From K189A clade bacterium (GTDB taxonomy: Bacteria; Pseudomonadota; Gammaproteobacteria; Pseudomonadales; Azotimanducaceae): DNA of 64,000 bases. Within the stretch, counting starts at the first letter, position 1; each line of letters starts with the position of its first letter. The notes under the pieces were generated by a model, which saw only the letters and a list, made by a program, of their open reading frames with translations, had not been told where the DNA came from and ran no database searches. The position numbers and the translations under genes are program-made. The DNA is taken from assembly GCA_902565895.1 (NCBI GenBank), contig CACFGV010000001.1, positions 1 through 64,000 of the forward strand, in the 5' to 3' direction. Positions 35,835-45,164 of the stretch are shown in pieces.

Positions 35835-38800
35835 TCACGCAATGCCGACCTGCCGCTCTTCGCTCAGCAACCGCGCCTCTATGCGCTTACTACTTACTTT
35901 CCATTGCCGAGGGTCCAAATCTGAGCCCTGAGGTCGTTGCCTAGACAAAGGTTCGGTAAACATCTTTAGCCGCAGCTCTTCTAGTAGGAAACGCACTTCT
36001 TCGACGTCTTGGACTTTAGCTAATTCATTTTTTTGCAGTGCCGCCAACCGTTGCTGTAGCGGTTGTAGCTGTTGCAGTAAGCTAATGTCTTTAGGAACGT
36101 GACCTGCTAAATTCTCTACGCGGCTAACAAGTCCCCCTAAATACCGCGGCAGCAGTGGTAGCCAATGGAAAGCTGTTTGCTCAAGCACGGTGCTTGGAAT
36201 CAATCGTTGCAGATGATCAAGAATGTCTTGCTTGCTTTGCAGATAAGCTGGCGAGCTGTAGCTATTGAGTTGAGTCACGACCTTAAAACGCAGCTGCAAG
36301 GTCTTACCCAAGGTCTCCACAGTAGTCGCAAAAACCTCAGCTAGGTCTCCCCGACAAGCCTGAGCACGCTCAGCAAATTGTTCCGCATCCTGAGGCAGCG
36401 CTCGATTCTCAAAGTAGCAGTACCAAATTACGTTCAGCAATAATTGGTCTTGCAACTCTTGGGCGCTCCCTAAGGCCGAAAAATATAGTCCCAACTGCTT
36501 TTCTTTCGCCAACTCTCGACGGAAAAATTTACCCGCCTTACCTAGATGCTGGAGCATAAGCCGAGCATAGCCACGACGATTGGCGCGATCCCGCGCGCTC
36601 GGCGAGTTGAACACTTGTAAGTCAACGTCAACGCCATCGTCCTGCAAGCCGGGATATACAATAATCGGAGCTTGGCGAGTGCCTACAACAATCTGTTCTG
36701 GAATTGCCTCGTCGGGCAACGTTTTTATTCGACGCTGCCTAAAATGATCTGCCTGCGCGTCGGTATCGGCCGACGCGATCGAAGACTGTTGTTGCCGCAG
36801 GTTTTGCTGCAATTGTGCAAAGTCACGCCCGCTGGCAAGCACCTCGCCTTGCTCCCCCATTACTCGGCAAAAGAAGGACAAGTGCCCAGGAAGTCGCTGA
36901 ACATCCCAATCTCCAGCGTCGACACGCAATCGATACATATCCTCCAACAGCCCACTTAATACGGCTAAGAATCGGCCTTGCCGATACACATCAGTGCGCA
37001 ACAAGCGCTCACAAAGATCATCAATTTTATCCGGCAATGGCACCAGCGATCGGCGCTTGTTCTTCGGCAGCGTGCGCAACCAATGCTCAACTAACCCAGG
37101 CAACATTCCTGGTACCGACCAATTGAGTAGCTCGGCGCTGATGCTTGGCACCATGCCAATAGGCACATCAATGTTAATGCCGTCATCCTCAGCGCCGGGT
37201 GCAAAGCGGTAGTGCAAAGGTAATTCCACTCCTGCCACTAGTAGGTGATTTGGGAAGTCACTCTCTTGAAGTTGTGGCTGCTCAGTCTTCAACAACCACT
37301 GTTTGCTAAACCGCAGGCCATCAATCGCCTCGGAAGATGTACGACGCAGCCAGTGTTTTAAATCTGCAATACGGCAAATATGTTCTGGCAAACGTTGTGC
37401 ATAGAACTGGTATATGACGTCTTCATTAACCAGCAGATCCCGCCGCCGCCCCTTAGCTTCTTGATCCTGGACCCAAGCCACCAGTTTGAGGTTGTGATTA
37501 AGAAACTCTGGGGGCTGCTGGATAGCACCATTTACTAATCCCTCGCGAATGAATAAATCTCGACACAACGCAGGATCAATAGGCGCATAACTCAGCGCCC
37601 TACGCTCAACTAATGTCAGGCCATACAGTGTGACCTTTTCATAAGCCACCACCTCACCTCGTTTTAAACTCCATAACGGATCTGAGTAGCTGCGCTTGAT
37701 CAAATGCTGCGCGTGGGCCTCGACCCATTTGGCTTCGATCCCCGCAACACAGCGAGCAAAAACTCGCCGTGTCTCGACCACTTCCGCTGCAACCATCCAT
37801 TTAGGGTTAGCTTTCTTTAACCCCGACCCCGGAAAAATACTCAGTTGCAAATTACGCGGTCCCTGATAGCGACCTCGCTCTTGATGCTGAGCGATTTGGC
37901 TCAATGATCCCGCGACTACCGCCTCATGAATTTGTCGATAATTGCCAGGCTTAGTGTTTATCGAAAAGTTTAACTGTCTGCTCAGTGATCGTAGCTGACG
38001 GTATATCTCACGCCATTCGCGCACCCGCATGGGATTTACGAAATTCTTGCGCAATTGATTTTGCCAAGCCTTGTTCGACAACGTTTCGCGTTGCTCTTCA
38101 ATCCATGACCATAACTTTAGGTAACTAAGAAAGTCCGACCGTTCATCGATGAACTTTTCATGGGCGGCATCCGCTGCGCCTGCCTTCTCTGCGGGTCGCT
38201 CTCGCACATCTTGTACGGCCAGAGCCGCAACAATAATCAACATTTCTTGTAGGCAGCCCAGCGGACCTGCAGCCACCAGCATCGCTGCCAACCTTGGATC
38301 TACCGGCAAACGCGCCATGACTTTACCCAAGGGGGTAATTTTACTGCCGTGCAAGGCCCGAAGTTCTACCAGCAGTAATAAAGCATCCTTTATGGCGCGG
38401 GGTTCCGGAGGGTCGATAAAGGGGAACTTTGCAATATCTCCTAAGCTGTAGGCATGCATTTGGAGTACGACCGACGCGAGATTGACCCTTCGAATTTCAG
38501 CATCTGTATAAGGTGGGCGATTAATAAAGTCCTGTTCGGAATATAGCCGATAGCATGTTCCCGGAGCGATCCGACCACACCGGCCCTGGCGCTGATTGGC
38601 GCTGGCTTGGCTAATAGGCTCTATAGGCAAACGCTGCAGTTTCGAGCGGTAGCTATAGCGACTAATGCGCGCAAAACCAGGATCGATGACAAAACCAATG
38701 TTTGGCACCGTCAGAGACGTTTCCGCTACATTAGTCGCAAGCACAATGCGTCTTTTGCCGCCCTTAGGATTGAACACGCGGCGCTGATCCGCTAACGATA

Positions 38801-39701
38801 AGCGTGCGTACAACGGCAGGACTTCAAATCGCTGGCCAAAAGCCATCCGCAACGTTTTTGCTGCATCGAATATCTCTCGCTCTGCCGCAAAAAAAGCCAA
38901 CACATCTGGCGCAGGTCCTGGCGGTGTCGCGTCAATGATATGCAAGACGTCTACCAGCTTACTTAGATTATCCGTCTCAGCCTCTAGGTAACGCGTTGTA
39001 ACAGGAAAGGAACGACCCCCGACCTCAATAACCGGCGCGCCACCGAAGTAATCAGCAAAACGTTGCACATCAATTGTAGCGCTGGTAACGATAACCTTAA
39101 GGTCATGCCTCTTGCTCAATAACTGACGCAAATAACCCAGCAAGAAGTCGATATTTAGTGAACGCTCATGGGCCTCGTCGACGATAATTGCATCATAGGC
39201 ATTGAGGAAACGGTCCTTACGTATTTCAGTAAGTAGTAAACCGTCCGTCATAACCCGCAACAACGACTGTGGATTAGTTTGGTCTGAAAAGCGCACCGAA
39301 TAACCAACGGCCGCGCCCAGCTCGCAACCTACTTCTTGTGCAATACGCTGAGCCACTGTGCGCGCAGCAATACGCCGAGGTTGGGTATGGGCAATGGCAC
39401 CTGACACTCCCAAGCCGTTTTGCAGACAAAACTTCGGCAATTGAGTCGTTTTGCCGGAGCCGGTCTCACCTGCAACGATGATCACTTGATGATCTTTTAT
39501 GGCTGCGTAAATCTGTTCCGCTGCAGCACTAACCGGCAGGTCGGGTGCAGGGGTCAGATTGAGTTGTTGCAGGCTGAGTCGTCGCTGCTCTAGTAGCGCT
39601 ACCGAGGCGGCTATCTTTGCGTCTTTTGTCGTTCCTGGCTTGGCTCGCCGTAATGCAAAGTAGTCGCGCCTCATCAGTGTCTCGCGATCAAGGCTGCTCA
39701 T
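35835..39701 (-). CDS. hrpA: ATP-dependent RNA helicase HrpA
   Basis: 1288 residues, near the E. coli HrpA length. DEAH-box helicase: Walker A GETGSGKTT at 78-86, DEAH at 175-178 (VDEAHERS), motif III TSATI, motif VI QRQGRCGR, then the HA2, OB-fold and long DUF3418 C-terminal regions. It acts on structured RNA and rescues stalled ribosomes in E. coli. A short N-terminal extension carries no feature. The start ATG 39701 lacks a clear ribosome site; an internal ATG ten codons later is possible. Confidence 0.96.
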   Translation of the reverse strand: MSSLDRETLMRRDYFALRRAKPGTTKDAKIAASVALLEQRRLSLQQLNLTPAPDLPVSAAAEQIYAAIKDHQVIIVAGETGSGKTTQLPKFCLQNGLGVSGAIAHTQPRRIAARTVAQRIAQEVGCELGAAVGYSVRFSDQTNPQSLLRVMTDGLLLTEIRKDRFLNAYDAIIVDEAHERSLNIDFLLGYLRQLLSKRHDLKVIVTSATIDVQRFADYFGGAPVIEVGGRSFPVTTRYLEAETDNLSKLVDVLHIIDATPPGPAPDVLAFFAAEREIFDAAKTLRMAFGQRFEVLPLYARLSLADQRRVFNPKGGKRRIVLATNVAETSLTVPNIGFVIDPGFARISRYSYRSKLQRLPIEPISQASANQRQGRCGRIAPGTCYRLYSEQDFINRPPYTDAEIRRVNLASVVLQMHAYSLGDIAKFPFIDPPEPRAIKDALLLLVELRALHGSKITPLGKVMARLPVDPRLAAMLVAAGPLGCLQEMLIIVAALAVQDVRERPAEKAGAADAAHEKFIDERSDFLSYLKLWSWIEEQRETLSNKAWQNQLRKNFVNPMRVREWREIYRQLRSLSRQLNFSINTKPGNYRQIHEAVVAGSLSQIAQHQERGRYQGPRNLQLSIFPGSGLKKANPKWMVAAEVVETRRVFARCVAGIEAKWVEAHAQHLIKRSYSDPLWSLKRGEVVAYEKVTLYGLTLVERRALSYAPIDPALCRDLFIREGLVNGAIQQPPEFLNHNLKLVAWVQDQEAKGRRRDLLVNEDVIYQFYAQRLPEHICRIADLKHWLRRTSSEAIDGLRFSKQWLLKTEQPQLQESDFPNHLLVAGVELPLHYRFAPGAEDDGINIDVPIGMVPSISAELLNWSVPGMLPGLVEHWLRTLPKNKRRSLVPLPDKIDDLCERLLRTDVYRQGRFLAVLSGLLEDMYRLRVDAGDWDVQRLPGHLSFFCRVMGEQGEVLASGRDFAQLQQNLRQQQSSIASADTDAQADHFRQRRIKTLPDEAIPEQIVVGTRQAPIIVYPGLQDDGVDVDLQVFNSPSARDRANRRGYARLMLQHLGKAGKFFRRELAKEKQLGLYFSALGSAQELQDQLLLNVIWYCYFENRALPQDAEQFAERAQACRGDLAEVFATTVETLGKTLQLRFKVVTQLNSYSSPAYLQSKQDILDHLQRLIPSTVLEQTAFHWLPLLPRYLGGLVSRVENLAGHVPKDISLLQQLQPLQQRLAALQKNELAKVQDVEEVRFLLEELRLKMFTEPLSRQRPQGSDLDPRQWKVSSKRIEARLLSEERQVGIA

Positions 39702-39744
39702 ATTGTCAGTTCGTTGTAGCTGGCTGCCGTAGCTACCTCTAAAG

Positions 39745-40914
39745 CTACTTCGAGAGTTGGCTCATACCCTCTTCAAGGCCCTTGATGGTCAACGGATACA
39801 TGTTTCCGCCCACTAATTCTTGGGTCATCATTACGGATGATGAATACTCCCAGGTTTCTTGAGGCGTTGGATTAAGCCATATCACCTTGTCGTATATTTC
39901 GCCAAAACGGCCCATCCACGCAGCACCGGGTTCTTCGTTCCAATGCTCAACACTGCCACCTGCATGAGTAATTTCGTAGGGCGCCATAGTGGCATCGCCA
40001 ACAAATACGACCTTGTAGTCGTGAGAGTACTTGTTGAGGATTTCCAGCGTCGGTAGCCGCTCTGCCATGCGCCTTCTATTGTCTTTCCATACCGACTCAT
40101 AAATAAAATTGTGAAAGTAAAAACTTTCCAGATGCTTGAATTCCGTTCGTGAAGCCGAGAACAACTCCTCGCAAATTTTCACGTGAGCGTCCATGGATCC
40201 TCCGATATCGAGGAACAGCAGTACTTTAACGGTGTTACGCCGCTCTGGACGCATTTTAATGTCCAGCATTCCTCCATTGTGCGCTGTGGAGCGAATGGTG
40301 TCGTCGATATCTAACTCTTCTTCGACGCCAGTTCGAGCAAACTTACGTAGCCGTCTGAGTGCCATTTTTATATTACGGGTACCTAGCTCTACCGAGTCGT
40401 CGAGATTTTTGTACTGGCGTTCGTCCCAAACTTTTTTGGCTTTCTTTTTCTTGCCCTTACCGAGACCGCCAGGACCATCTTTACCGTGTTTTTCAGCATT
40501 GCCCTCGTCACCGTCCTCGCCCTCTTCGCCTTCTTTAGCTTCGGCTTTTTCGGCTTCTTCCTTGGCCTTCTTAAAGGCTTCGATCAATTTTTCTAAACCG
40601 CCCAAAGACTCTATCTGCTTGAGGTCTTCTGGGGTCAAAGACTTTTCGAATTCATGACGGAGCCATTCATCGGGAATCAGGCTTTCGAGCAATCCGCTCA
40701 GATCTTCCAGACCCTTAAAGTAAGCACCAAACGCGCGGTCGAATTTATCGTAGTTCTTTTCGTCTTTAACCAACGCAGCCCGACTAAGCAGATAGAAGTC
40801 ATCGACATTGGCATAGACCAAACGATGCTGCAGCGCCGAGATCAAATCCATTAGCTCGCGGATAGTCACCGGGAGCTTGTACTTTCTCAGCGTCAGAAAA
40901 AAATTAATAAGCAC
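39745..40914 (-). CDS. VWA-domain protein (CoxE-like)
   Basis: 389 residues. N-terminal helical region starting FFLTLRKYKLPVTIRELMDL is the CoxE-like signature, residues about 110-170 are low complexity Lys/Glu/Gly-rich, and the C-terminal von Willebrand A domain has LFLDIGGSMDAHVK as MIDAS-like motif (DxGxS instead of DxSxS). It pairs with a MoxR AAA+ ATPase, a widespread chaperone-like system for metalloenzyme or complex maturation; the client is unknown. GTG 40914 with AGAGG upstream, 3 bases after the moxR-like stop. Confidence 0.9.
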   Translation of the reverse strand: MLINFFLTLRKYKLPVTIRELMDLISALQHRLVYANVDDFYLLSRAALVKDEKNYDKFDRAFGAYFKGLEDLSGLLESLIPDEWLRHEFEKSLTPEDLKQIESLGGLEKLIEAFKKAKEEAEKAEAKEGEEGEDGDEGNAEKHGKDGPGGLGKGKKKKAKKVWDERQYKNLDDSVELGTRNIKMALRRLRKFARTGVEEELDIDDTIRSTAHNGGMLDIKMRPERRNTVKVLLFLDIGGSMDAHVKICEELFSASRTEFKHLESFYFHNFIYESVWKDNRRRMAERLPTLEILNKYSHDYKVVFVGDATMAPYEITHAGGSVEHWNEEPGAAWMGRFGEIYDKVIWLNPTPQETWEYSSSVMMTQELVGGNMYPLTIKGLEEGMSQLSK

Positions 40915-40917
40915 GAC

Positions 40918-41766
40918 TTAACCTCTGCTGTCACGACGGTTCATGAACGCCAATCTTTCCAATAAGTGCACATCTTGTTCGTTCTTAACTAGCGCACCGT
41001 ACAACGGCGGAATTGCTTTGCTGGCATCCCGGTTGGTCAGAATCTCGTCTGGAATATCGTCTGCCATCAACAGCTTCAGCCAGTCGATAAGCTCCGAGGT
41101 AGAGGGCTTCTTCTTCAACCCAGGTACTTTGCGCACGTCGAAGAAAATTTCCATCGCTTCTTTAACCATTTCTTGCTTAACACCAGGAAAATGCACATCC
41201 ACAATCTGTTGCATGGTTTCTCGATCGGGGAAGTTTATGAAGTGGAAGAAACATCGTCGCAAGAATGCATCTGGCAGTTCTTTTTCATTGTTGGAGGTGA
41301 TGATTACGATAGGCCGTTGTTTCGCTTTGATTGTCTCACCCAACTCGTAGACAAAAAACTCCATGCGATCGATTTCTTGCAGCAAATCATTTGGAAATTC
41401 GATATCTGCTTTGTCGATCTCGTCGATCAACAGCACCACCCGCTCCTCAGATTCGAAGGCCTCCCAAAGCTTGCCTTTCTTTATATAGTTGCGGATATCG
41501 TTGACACGATCATCGCCCAACTGGGAGTCTCGCAATCGAGATACCGCGTCGTACTCGTATAGCCCGTTTACCGCCTTGGTCGTGGACTTAATATGCCATT
41601 CCAGCAGCGGCATCCCCAGCGACTTAGCCACTTCAACCGCTAGCATAGTTTTACCCGTTCCAGGTTCGCCTTTAATCAACAGCGGACGCTCCAGCCGCAC
41701 CGCAGCGTCTACGGCCATACTCAGTTCATCGGTGGAAATGTAGGAGTCTGTACTATCAAAAATCAT
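40918..41766 (-). CDS. MoxR-family AAA+ ATPase
   Basis: 282 residues. Walker A GEPGTGKTML, Walker B VVLLIDEIDKAD, sensor 1 VIITSNNEKELPDAFLRRCFFHF, and the C-terminal lid. This is the ATPase partner of the VWA protein encoded 3 bases downstream; together they form a MoxR-VWA module that acts on unknown clients in the cytoplasm. The gap above it (41767-41959) has no gene. Confidence 0.92.
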   Translation of the reverse strand: MIFDSTDSYISTDELSMAVDAAVRLERPLLIKGEPGTGKTMLAVEVAKSLGMPLLEWHIKSTTKAVNGLYEYDAVSRLRDSQLGDDRVNDIRNYIKKGKLWEAFESEERVVLLIDEIDKADIEFPNDLLQEIDRMEFFVYELGETIKAKQRPIVIITSNNEKELPDAFLRRCFFHFINFPDRETMQQIVDVHFPGVKQEMVKEAMEIFFDVRKVPGLKKKPSTSELIDWLKLLMADDIPDEILTNRDASKAIPPLYGALVKNEQDVHLLERLAFMNRRDSRG

Positions 41767-41959
41767 TCAACGGCTCTCTTGTTATGAATTGTTGTGCGTC
41801 TTTTCCTACGAAGTAGAACTTTATAGGCCATATCCTATGCTGGAAGTTCCTCGAAAATCGCGAGCATAAAGCCTTGTACTTTAATTGAGCACAACTGCCC
41901 CATGCAACAATGACATTTGCCTATGACAGGGCGTTGCCCTTACAAAAAAGACGGCTAGC

Positions 41960-42304
41960 TCAACGCCCACGCATCAAGCGGCCAACTATGGCAGCCACTA
42001 GGGCCATTGCCGTGATGATCGCACCACCGACCATCAAGCGCCGCATACTCTCTTCAGGTTCACCAGATGTTTGGAACAGCGCCTCAAAGAGCATAACCAC
42101 AAACGCAGGTGCACTGACCCCCGCATAGTTGGGGACCGGTGCTGGCATAACAAAAAACACCAACACCAGTGCAACCAATGACCAACGCCAAATGCCACCG
42201 AACCGCGTACGCGCTGGCAGCAACCACCAAAAAGTCGCCCACAATGCGACCGCACCCACTGCAGCGGCCACCGCGATTACCTGCCAGGCAAGATCAGTGT
42301 TCAC
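41960..42304 (-). CDS. Small membrane protein, unknown function
   Basis: 114 residues with three predicted membrane helices (WQVIAVAAAVGAVALWATFWWLL; WSLVALVLVFFVMPAPVP; LMVGGAIITAMALVAAIVGRLM). MPAPVPNYAGVSAPAFVVMLFEALFQ between helices two and three looks conserved in shape and matches small proteins seen in marine Gammaproteobacteria, but no function is known. Start GTG 42304; only GGAA at longer spacing precedes it. Confidence 0.65.
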   Translation of the reverse strand: MNTDLAWQVIAVAAAVGAVALWATFWWLLPARTRFGGIWRWSLVALVLVFFVMPAPVPNYAGVSAPAFVVMLFEALFQTSGEPEESMRRLMVGGAIITAMALVAAIVGRLMRGR

Positions 42305-42340
42305 TACTTTTTGTGTTCCATATTCCAGCCGCTGGCGACC

Positions 42341-42781
42341 TCACATTTCTACCCAGTGCACGATCATATCTTGTTCCTGCTCAGCCAAAACTTCAGCTTC
42401 CGCGATGACCTTACCGCGCACTGCAATGCCCGCAGTAAAAACCGTCTCGGGATCACCGCTGACCAGGGGATGCCACCACGCCAAGTCTCTACCCTCGGCG
42501 ATGGTGCGATATGCACAGGATTTCGGCAGCCAGTGGAATTCGCTAACCCTAGACACGGACAGCTCTACACAGTCCGCAACCAATTCATGGCGCTGGGGAT
42601 AGCGCGTGCAGCGACATCGTTCCTGATCCAACAGATTACATACAATCGAGGTGTAGACCACCTCGTCAGTGTCCTCATCTTGCAGTTTCACCATGCAACA
42701 ACGCGCACAACCGTCGCACAGGCTCTCCCACTCTGCGTCACTGAGTTCTGCCAAGCTTTTCTCTCGCCAAAACTCGCTCAT
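42341..42781 (-). CDS. ycgN: YcgN-family cysteine cluster protein
   Basis: 146 residues. [29 protein letters not shown] starts the family, with Cys-rich [25 protein letters not shown] and CAYR segments likely binding a metal or cluster (Fe-S/CxxxCxxC zinc-type). Function uncharacterised. It overlaps the ycgL stop by 4 bases, matching the ycgL-ycgN pairing seen in E. coli and Pseudomonas. Confidence 0.9.
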   Translation of the reverse strand: MSEFWREKSLAELSDAEWESLCDGCARCCMVKLQDEDTDEVVYTSIVCNLLDQERCRCTRYPQRHELVADCVELSVSRVSEFHWLPKSCAYRTIAEGRDLAWWHPLVSGDPETVFTAGIAVRGKVIAEAEVLAEQEQDMIVHWVEM

Positions 42782-43089
42782 CGTAAAAATTGTTCGGGTA
42801 ACTTCGGGGCGGTCTTTACCGTCGGCGGTGGCAATTGCAGAAAAAAACCAACCTCATTCACCGCTTGTATTACCTGCAATACATCCACTTGAGCCAGCTT
42901 ACGTTGGGGCGTAAGGATTAGATCCATCACATAGGTAGGCGTACCAAACTGCCGCCGTAACGACGCCGGCAAATCTTCAAATTCCGCTGTGGCCGGCATG
43001 TACAAATAGGTCTCTGCTTTGCGACCGCTGCGAAAAACAATTACCGGACATTCAATCGACGGAGGGGTACCGTCGGTTTCTTCGCTCAT
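42778..43089 (-). CDS. ycgL: YcgL-domain protein
   Basis: 103 residues. The YcgL domain is recognised from [45 protein letters not shown] and [20 protein letters not shown]. Function unknown; the gene usually lies between rnd and ycgN as here. GGAG precedes ATG 43089, which overlaps the rnd stop by 4 bases. Confidence 0.9.
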   Translation of the reverse strand: MSEETDGTPPSIECPVIVFRSGRKAETYLYMPATAEFEDLPASLRRQFGTPTYVMDLILTPQRKLAQVDVLQVIQAVNEVGFFLQLPPPTVKTAPKLPEQFLR

Positions 43090-44198
43090 GCTGCGGTCTC
43101 CAAGATCTGCAAAAATGACGCGCCTACCACATCCCCGCGCCAACCGTCATAGGTCGCGCTAAGCTCCCCAGTGAGCATAAAATGCCGCAAGCATGCCTCC
43201 ACGTCTTTTTTCCGCGCCAATAATTCCGGCGCCATTCCCAGGGACTCTGCCATCTCTCTGGCCACATCACGCAACGCCTTGAGACGAGCACCCTGAGACG
43301 GACTGAGAGGACGATCCAAGCCTTGGACTGTAGCTGTAGATGCTCGACCCCGCTCATGGGCCTCGATAAGTTTGCGACCGTATCTGCGCACCACCGCAGC
43401 GGGCAAAAATTTACTCAGTGTCGGCTCGTTCAAATTGCGCACCTGAGCAAATGCAAATAAGTGCTCATCCCAAATCACCCTGTTGCGAGGCGTATCTAGT
43501 TTACGAGCAGTTTGTTCACGCCACTCACAGAGTCTCTGTAGAGTTGTCAGTTGCTCAGGATTGAGCTGCCAGGCGCGCTTAACTTGTCGGTAATATAATT
43601 TCGGTTGCGGCTCCCGGTAGTTGGCTCTCTGCAACATGTCCTCCTGGAACCAAGACCAACGGCTCTTGTCGTAAAGCTGTTGCTGTAGTTGCTCAAAAAT
43701 AGCAACTAAATGCTCAACATCGACAACGGCATAATGCAATTGATCATCCGATAGCGGTCTTTGCAACCAGTCTGAGCGCGTCTGCTGTTTATCCACTTGC
43801 AAGCCTAAATTCTGCTCTACCAACTTTGCATAGCTAAGGCTGTAATTCTCACTGACATAAGCATTCGCCAACTGCGTGTCGACTACATTTTGCGGCACGA
43901 TTTGCAGATGCGCGTAGATCAACTCCAGATCTTCCTGACATGCGTGCAGTACTTTTACCGTTTCCGGATCGAGCAAGTAGTCTTTGAACGGCTGCCATTC
44001 CTCAATCAGCAAAGGGTCGATGAGAAAAATATTGCTATTCGAGGCGACCTGATAGAGCCCAGGAATTGGATAGAACGTATTTGTTCGGATGAACTCGGTG
44101 TCTAGTGCGATAATCGCACCCCAGGATTCTACCGCTCGGGCAAGTTCGGTGTCGCTTTCAATCCAATAAATTGATGTGTCTTCTTCCCTGTAGGGCAT
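43086..44198 (-). CDS. rnd: Ribonuclease D
   Basis: About 370 residues. A 3'-5' exoribonuclease for tRNA 3' ends. DEDDy residues are visible: Asp33 and Glu35 (ALDTEFIR), Asp90 (CQEDLEL), Tyr156 and Asp160 ([10 protein letters not shown]). HRDC domain follows ([26 protein letters not shown]) and a further C-terminal region. ATG 44198 is chosen with GGAGG about 11 bases upstream; ATG 44216 is possible. The start overlaps the end of recR by about 40 bases, unusual but clear. Confidence 0.93.
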   Translation of the reverse strand: MPYREEDTSIYWIESDTELARAVESWGAIIALDTEFIRTNTFYPIPGLYQVASNSNIFLIDPLLIEEWQPFKDYLLDPETVKVLHACQEDLELIYAHLQIVPQNVVDTQLANAYVSENYSLSYAKLVEQNLGLQVDKQQTRSDWLQRPLSDDQLHYAVVDVEHLVAIFEQLQQQLYDKSRWSWFQEDMLQRANYREPQPKLYYRQVKRAWQLNPEQLTTLQRLCEWREQTARKLDTPRNRVIWDEHLFAFAQVRNLNEPTLSKFLPAAVVRRYGRKLIEAHERGRASTATVQGLDRPLSPSQGARLKALRDVAREMAESLGMAPELLARKKDVEACLRHFMLTGELSATYDGWRGDVVGASFLQILETAA

Positions 44199-44757
44199 GA
44201 GACAGAGTGCCTCCATCGGTGTATTCAATTTCTCCCCCCAGCGGGACGCCATGGGCAATGCGACTGATCTGTTGCACACGTTCACCGACCAGACGACCGA
44301 TATAGTGAGCGGTCGCTTCGCCCTCCACAGTGGGGTTAGTGGCGAGGATCAACTCTTCTGGTTGCAGTTCATTAATCCGTTCTTGCAGACGCTCAAGTCC
44401 CAACTCATCTGGACCAATGCCATCAATCGGCGACAGTTTGCCGTGCAAAACAAAGTAATAGCCTCGATAACCGCCAGCCTGTTCGAGAGCCAACACATCT
44501 GCTGGAGACTCGACAACGCAAAGGAATCGCTTTTCGCGCCGAAGATCGTCACACAGGCGGCATACCTCGGTTTCTGTCAGGTTGCGGCAGATCCGACACT
44601 GACGAACATCACGCATAGCGTGCTCAAGTGCCGTACTCAAACGAACGCCACCGCTTCGATCACGCTGCAACAAATGTAATGCCATGCGCTGAGCACTTTT
44701 GGGACCAACCCCCGGCAATACCGTAAGTGCGGCGACTAAGTCGTCAATTAATGCCAT
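44158..44757 (-). CDS. recR: Recombination mediator RecR
   Basis: 199 residues. Helix-hairpin-helix [20 protein letters not shown] at 11-30, zinc finger Cys54, Cys57, Cys66, Cys69, Toprim domain ([15 protein letters not shown]), and the C-terminal [16 protein letters not shown]. It loads RecA with RecFO in gap repair. TAATG overlap with ybaB. Standard ybaB-recR order downstream of dnaX. Confidence 0.97.
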   Translation of the reverse strand: MALIDDLVAALTVLPGVGPKSAQRMALHLLQRDRSGGVRLSTALEHAMRDVRQCRICRNLTETEVCRLCDDLRREKRFLCVVESPADVLALEQAGGYRGYYFVLHGKLSPIDGIGPDELGLERLQERINELQPEELILATNPTVEGEATAHYIGRLVGERVQQISRIAHGVPLGGEIEYTDGGTLSHALQGRRHINLLD

Positions 44758-45086
44758 TAAAAGGGCATTTTCCCAAACGGTAGATTCAAACCTCCCAACA
44801 AGCCACCACCCACCTCTTGCATCTTTTCGCTCTGGGCTTTCTCGACTTTGCGCACAGTATCATTGCAAGCTGCGGCCAATAGATCCTCCAACACCTCTTT
44901 ATCTTCGTTGAGCAAGGTCGGATCCAACTCCACTTTTTTAACTTCGTACCGCCCGTTCATGAGCACTTTAACCATGCCTGCGCCGCTCTCACCTTGCACT
45001 TCCAGTTGCGCGATCTCTGCCTGCGCGTCTTGCAAGGACGACTGCATCTGCTTGGCTTGCTTCATTAGGTCACCAAAGTCTTTCAC
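44757..45086 (-). CDS. ybaB: YbaB/EbfC-family nucleoid-associated protein
   Basis: 109 residues. [24 protein letters not shown] is the N-terminal coiled-coil, and [25 protein letters not shown] the central beta sheet. A small DNA-binding dimer. GTG 45086 with AGGG upstream. Between dnaX and recR as in many Proteobacteria. Confidence 0.94.
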   Translation of the reverse strand: MKDFGDLMKQAKQMQSSLQDAQAEIAQLEVQGESGAGMVKVLMNGRYEVKKVELDPTLLNEDKEVLEDLLAAACNDTVRKVEKAQSEKMQEVGGGLLGGLNLPFGKMPF

Positions 45087-45164
45087 AGCATTACCCTACC
45101 CATAGTCCAAAAATACGTTAACACAGCACACCCAGCATCTGCCCAGCCCAGTAGTCCACCCAAC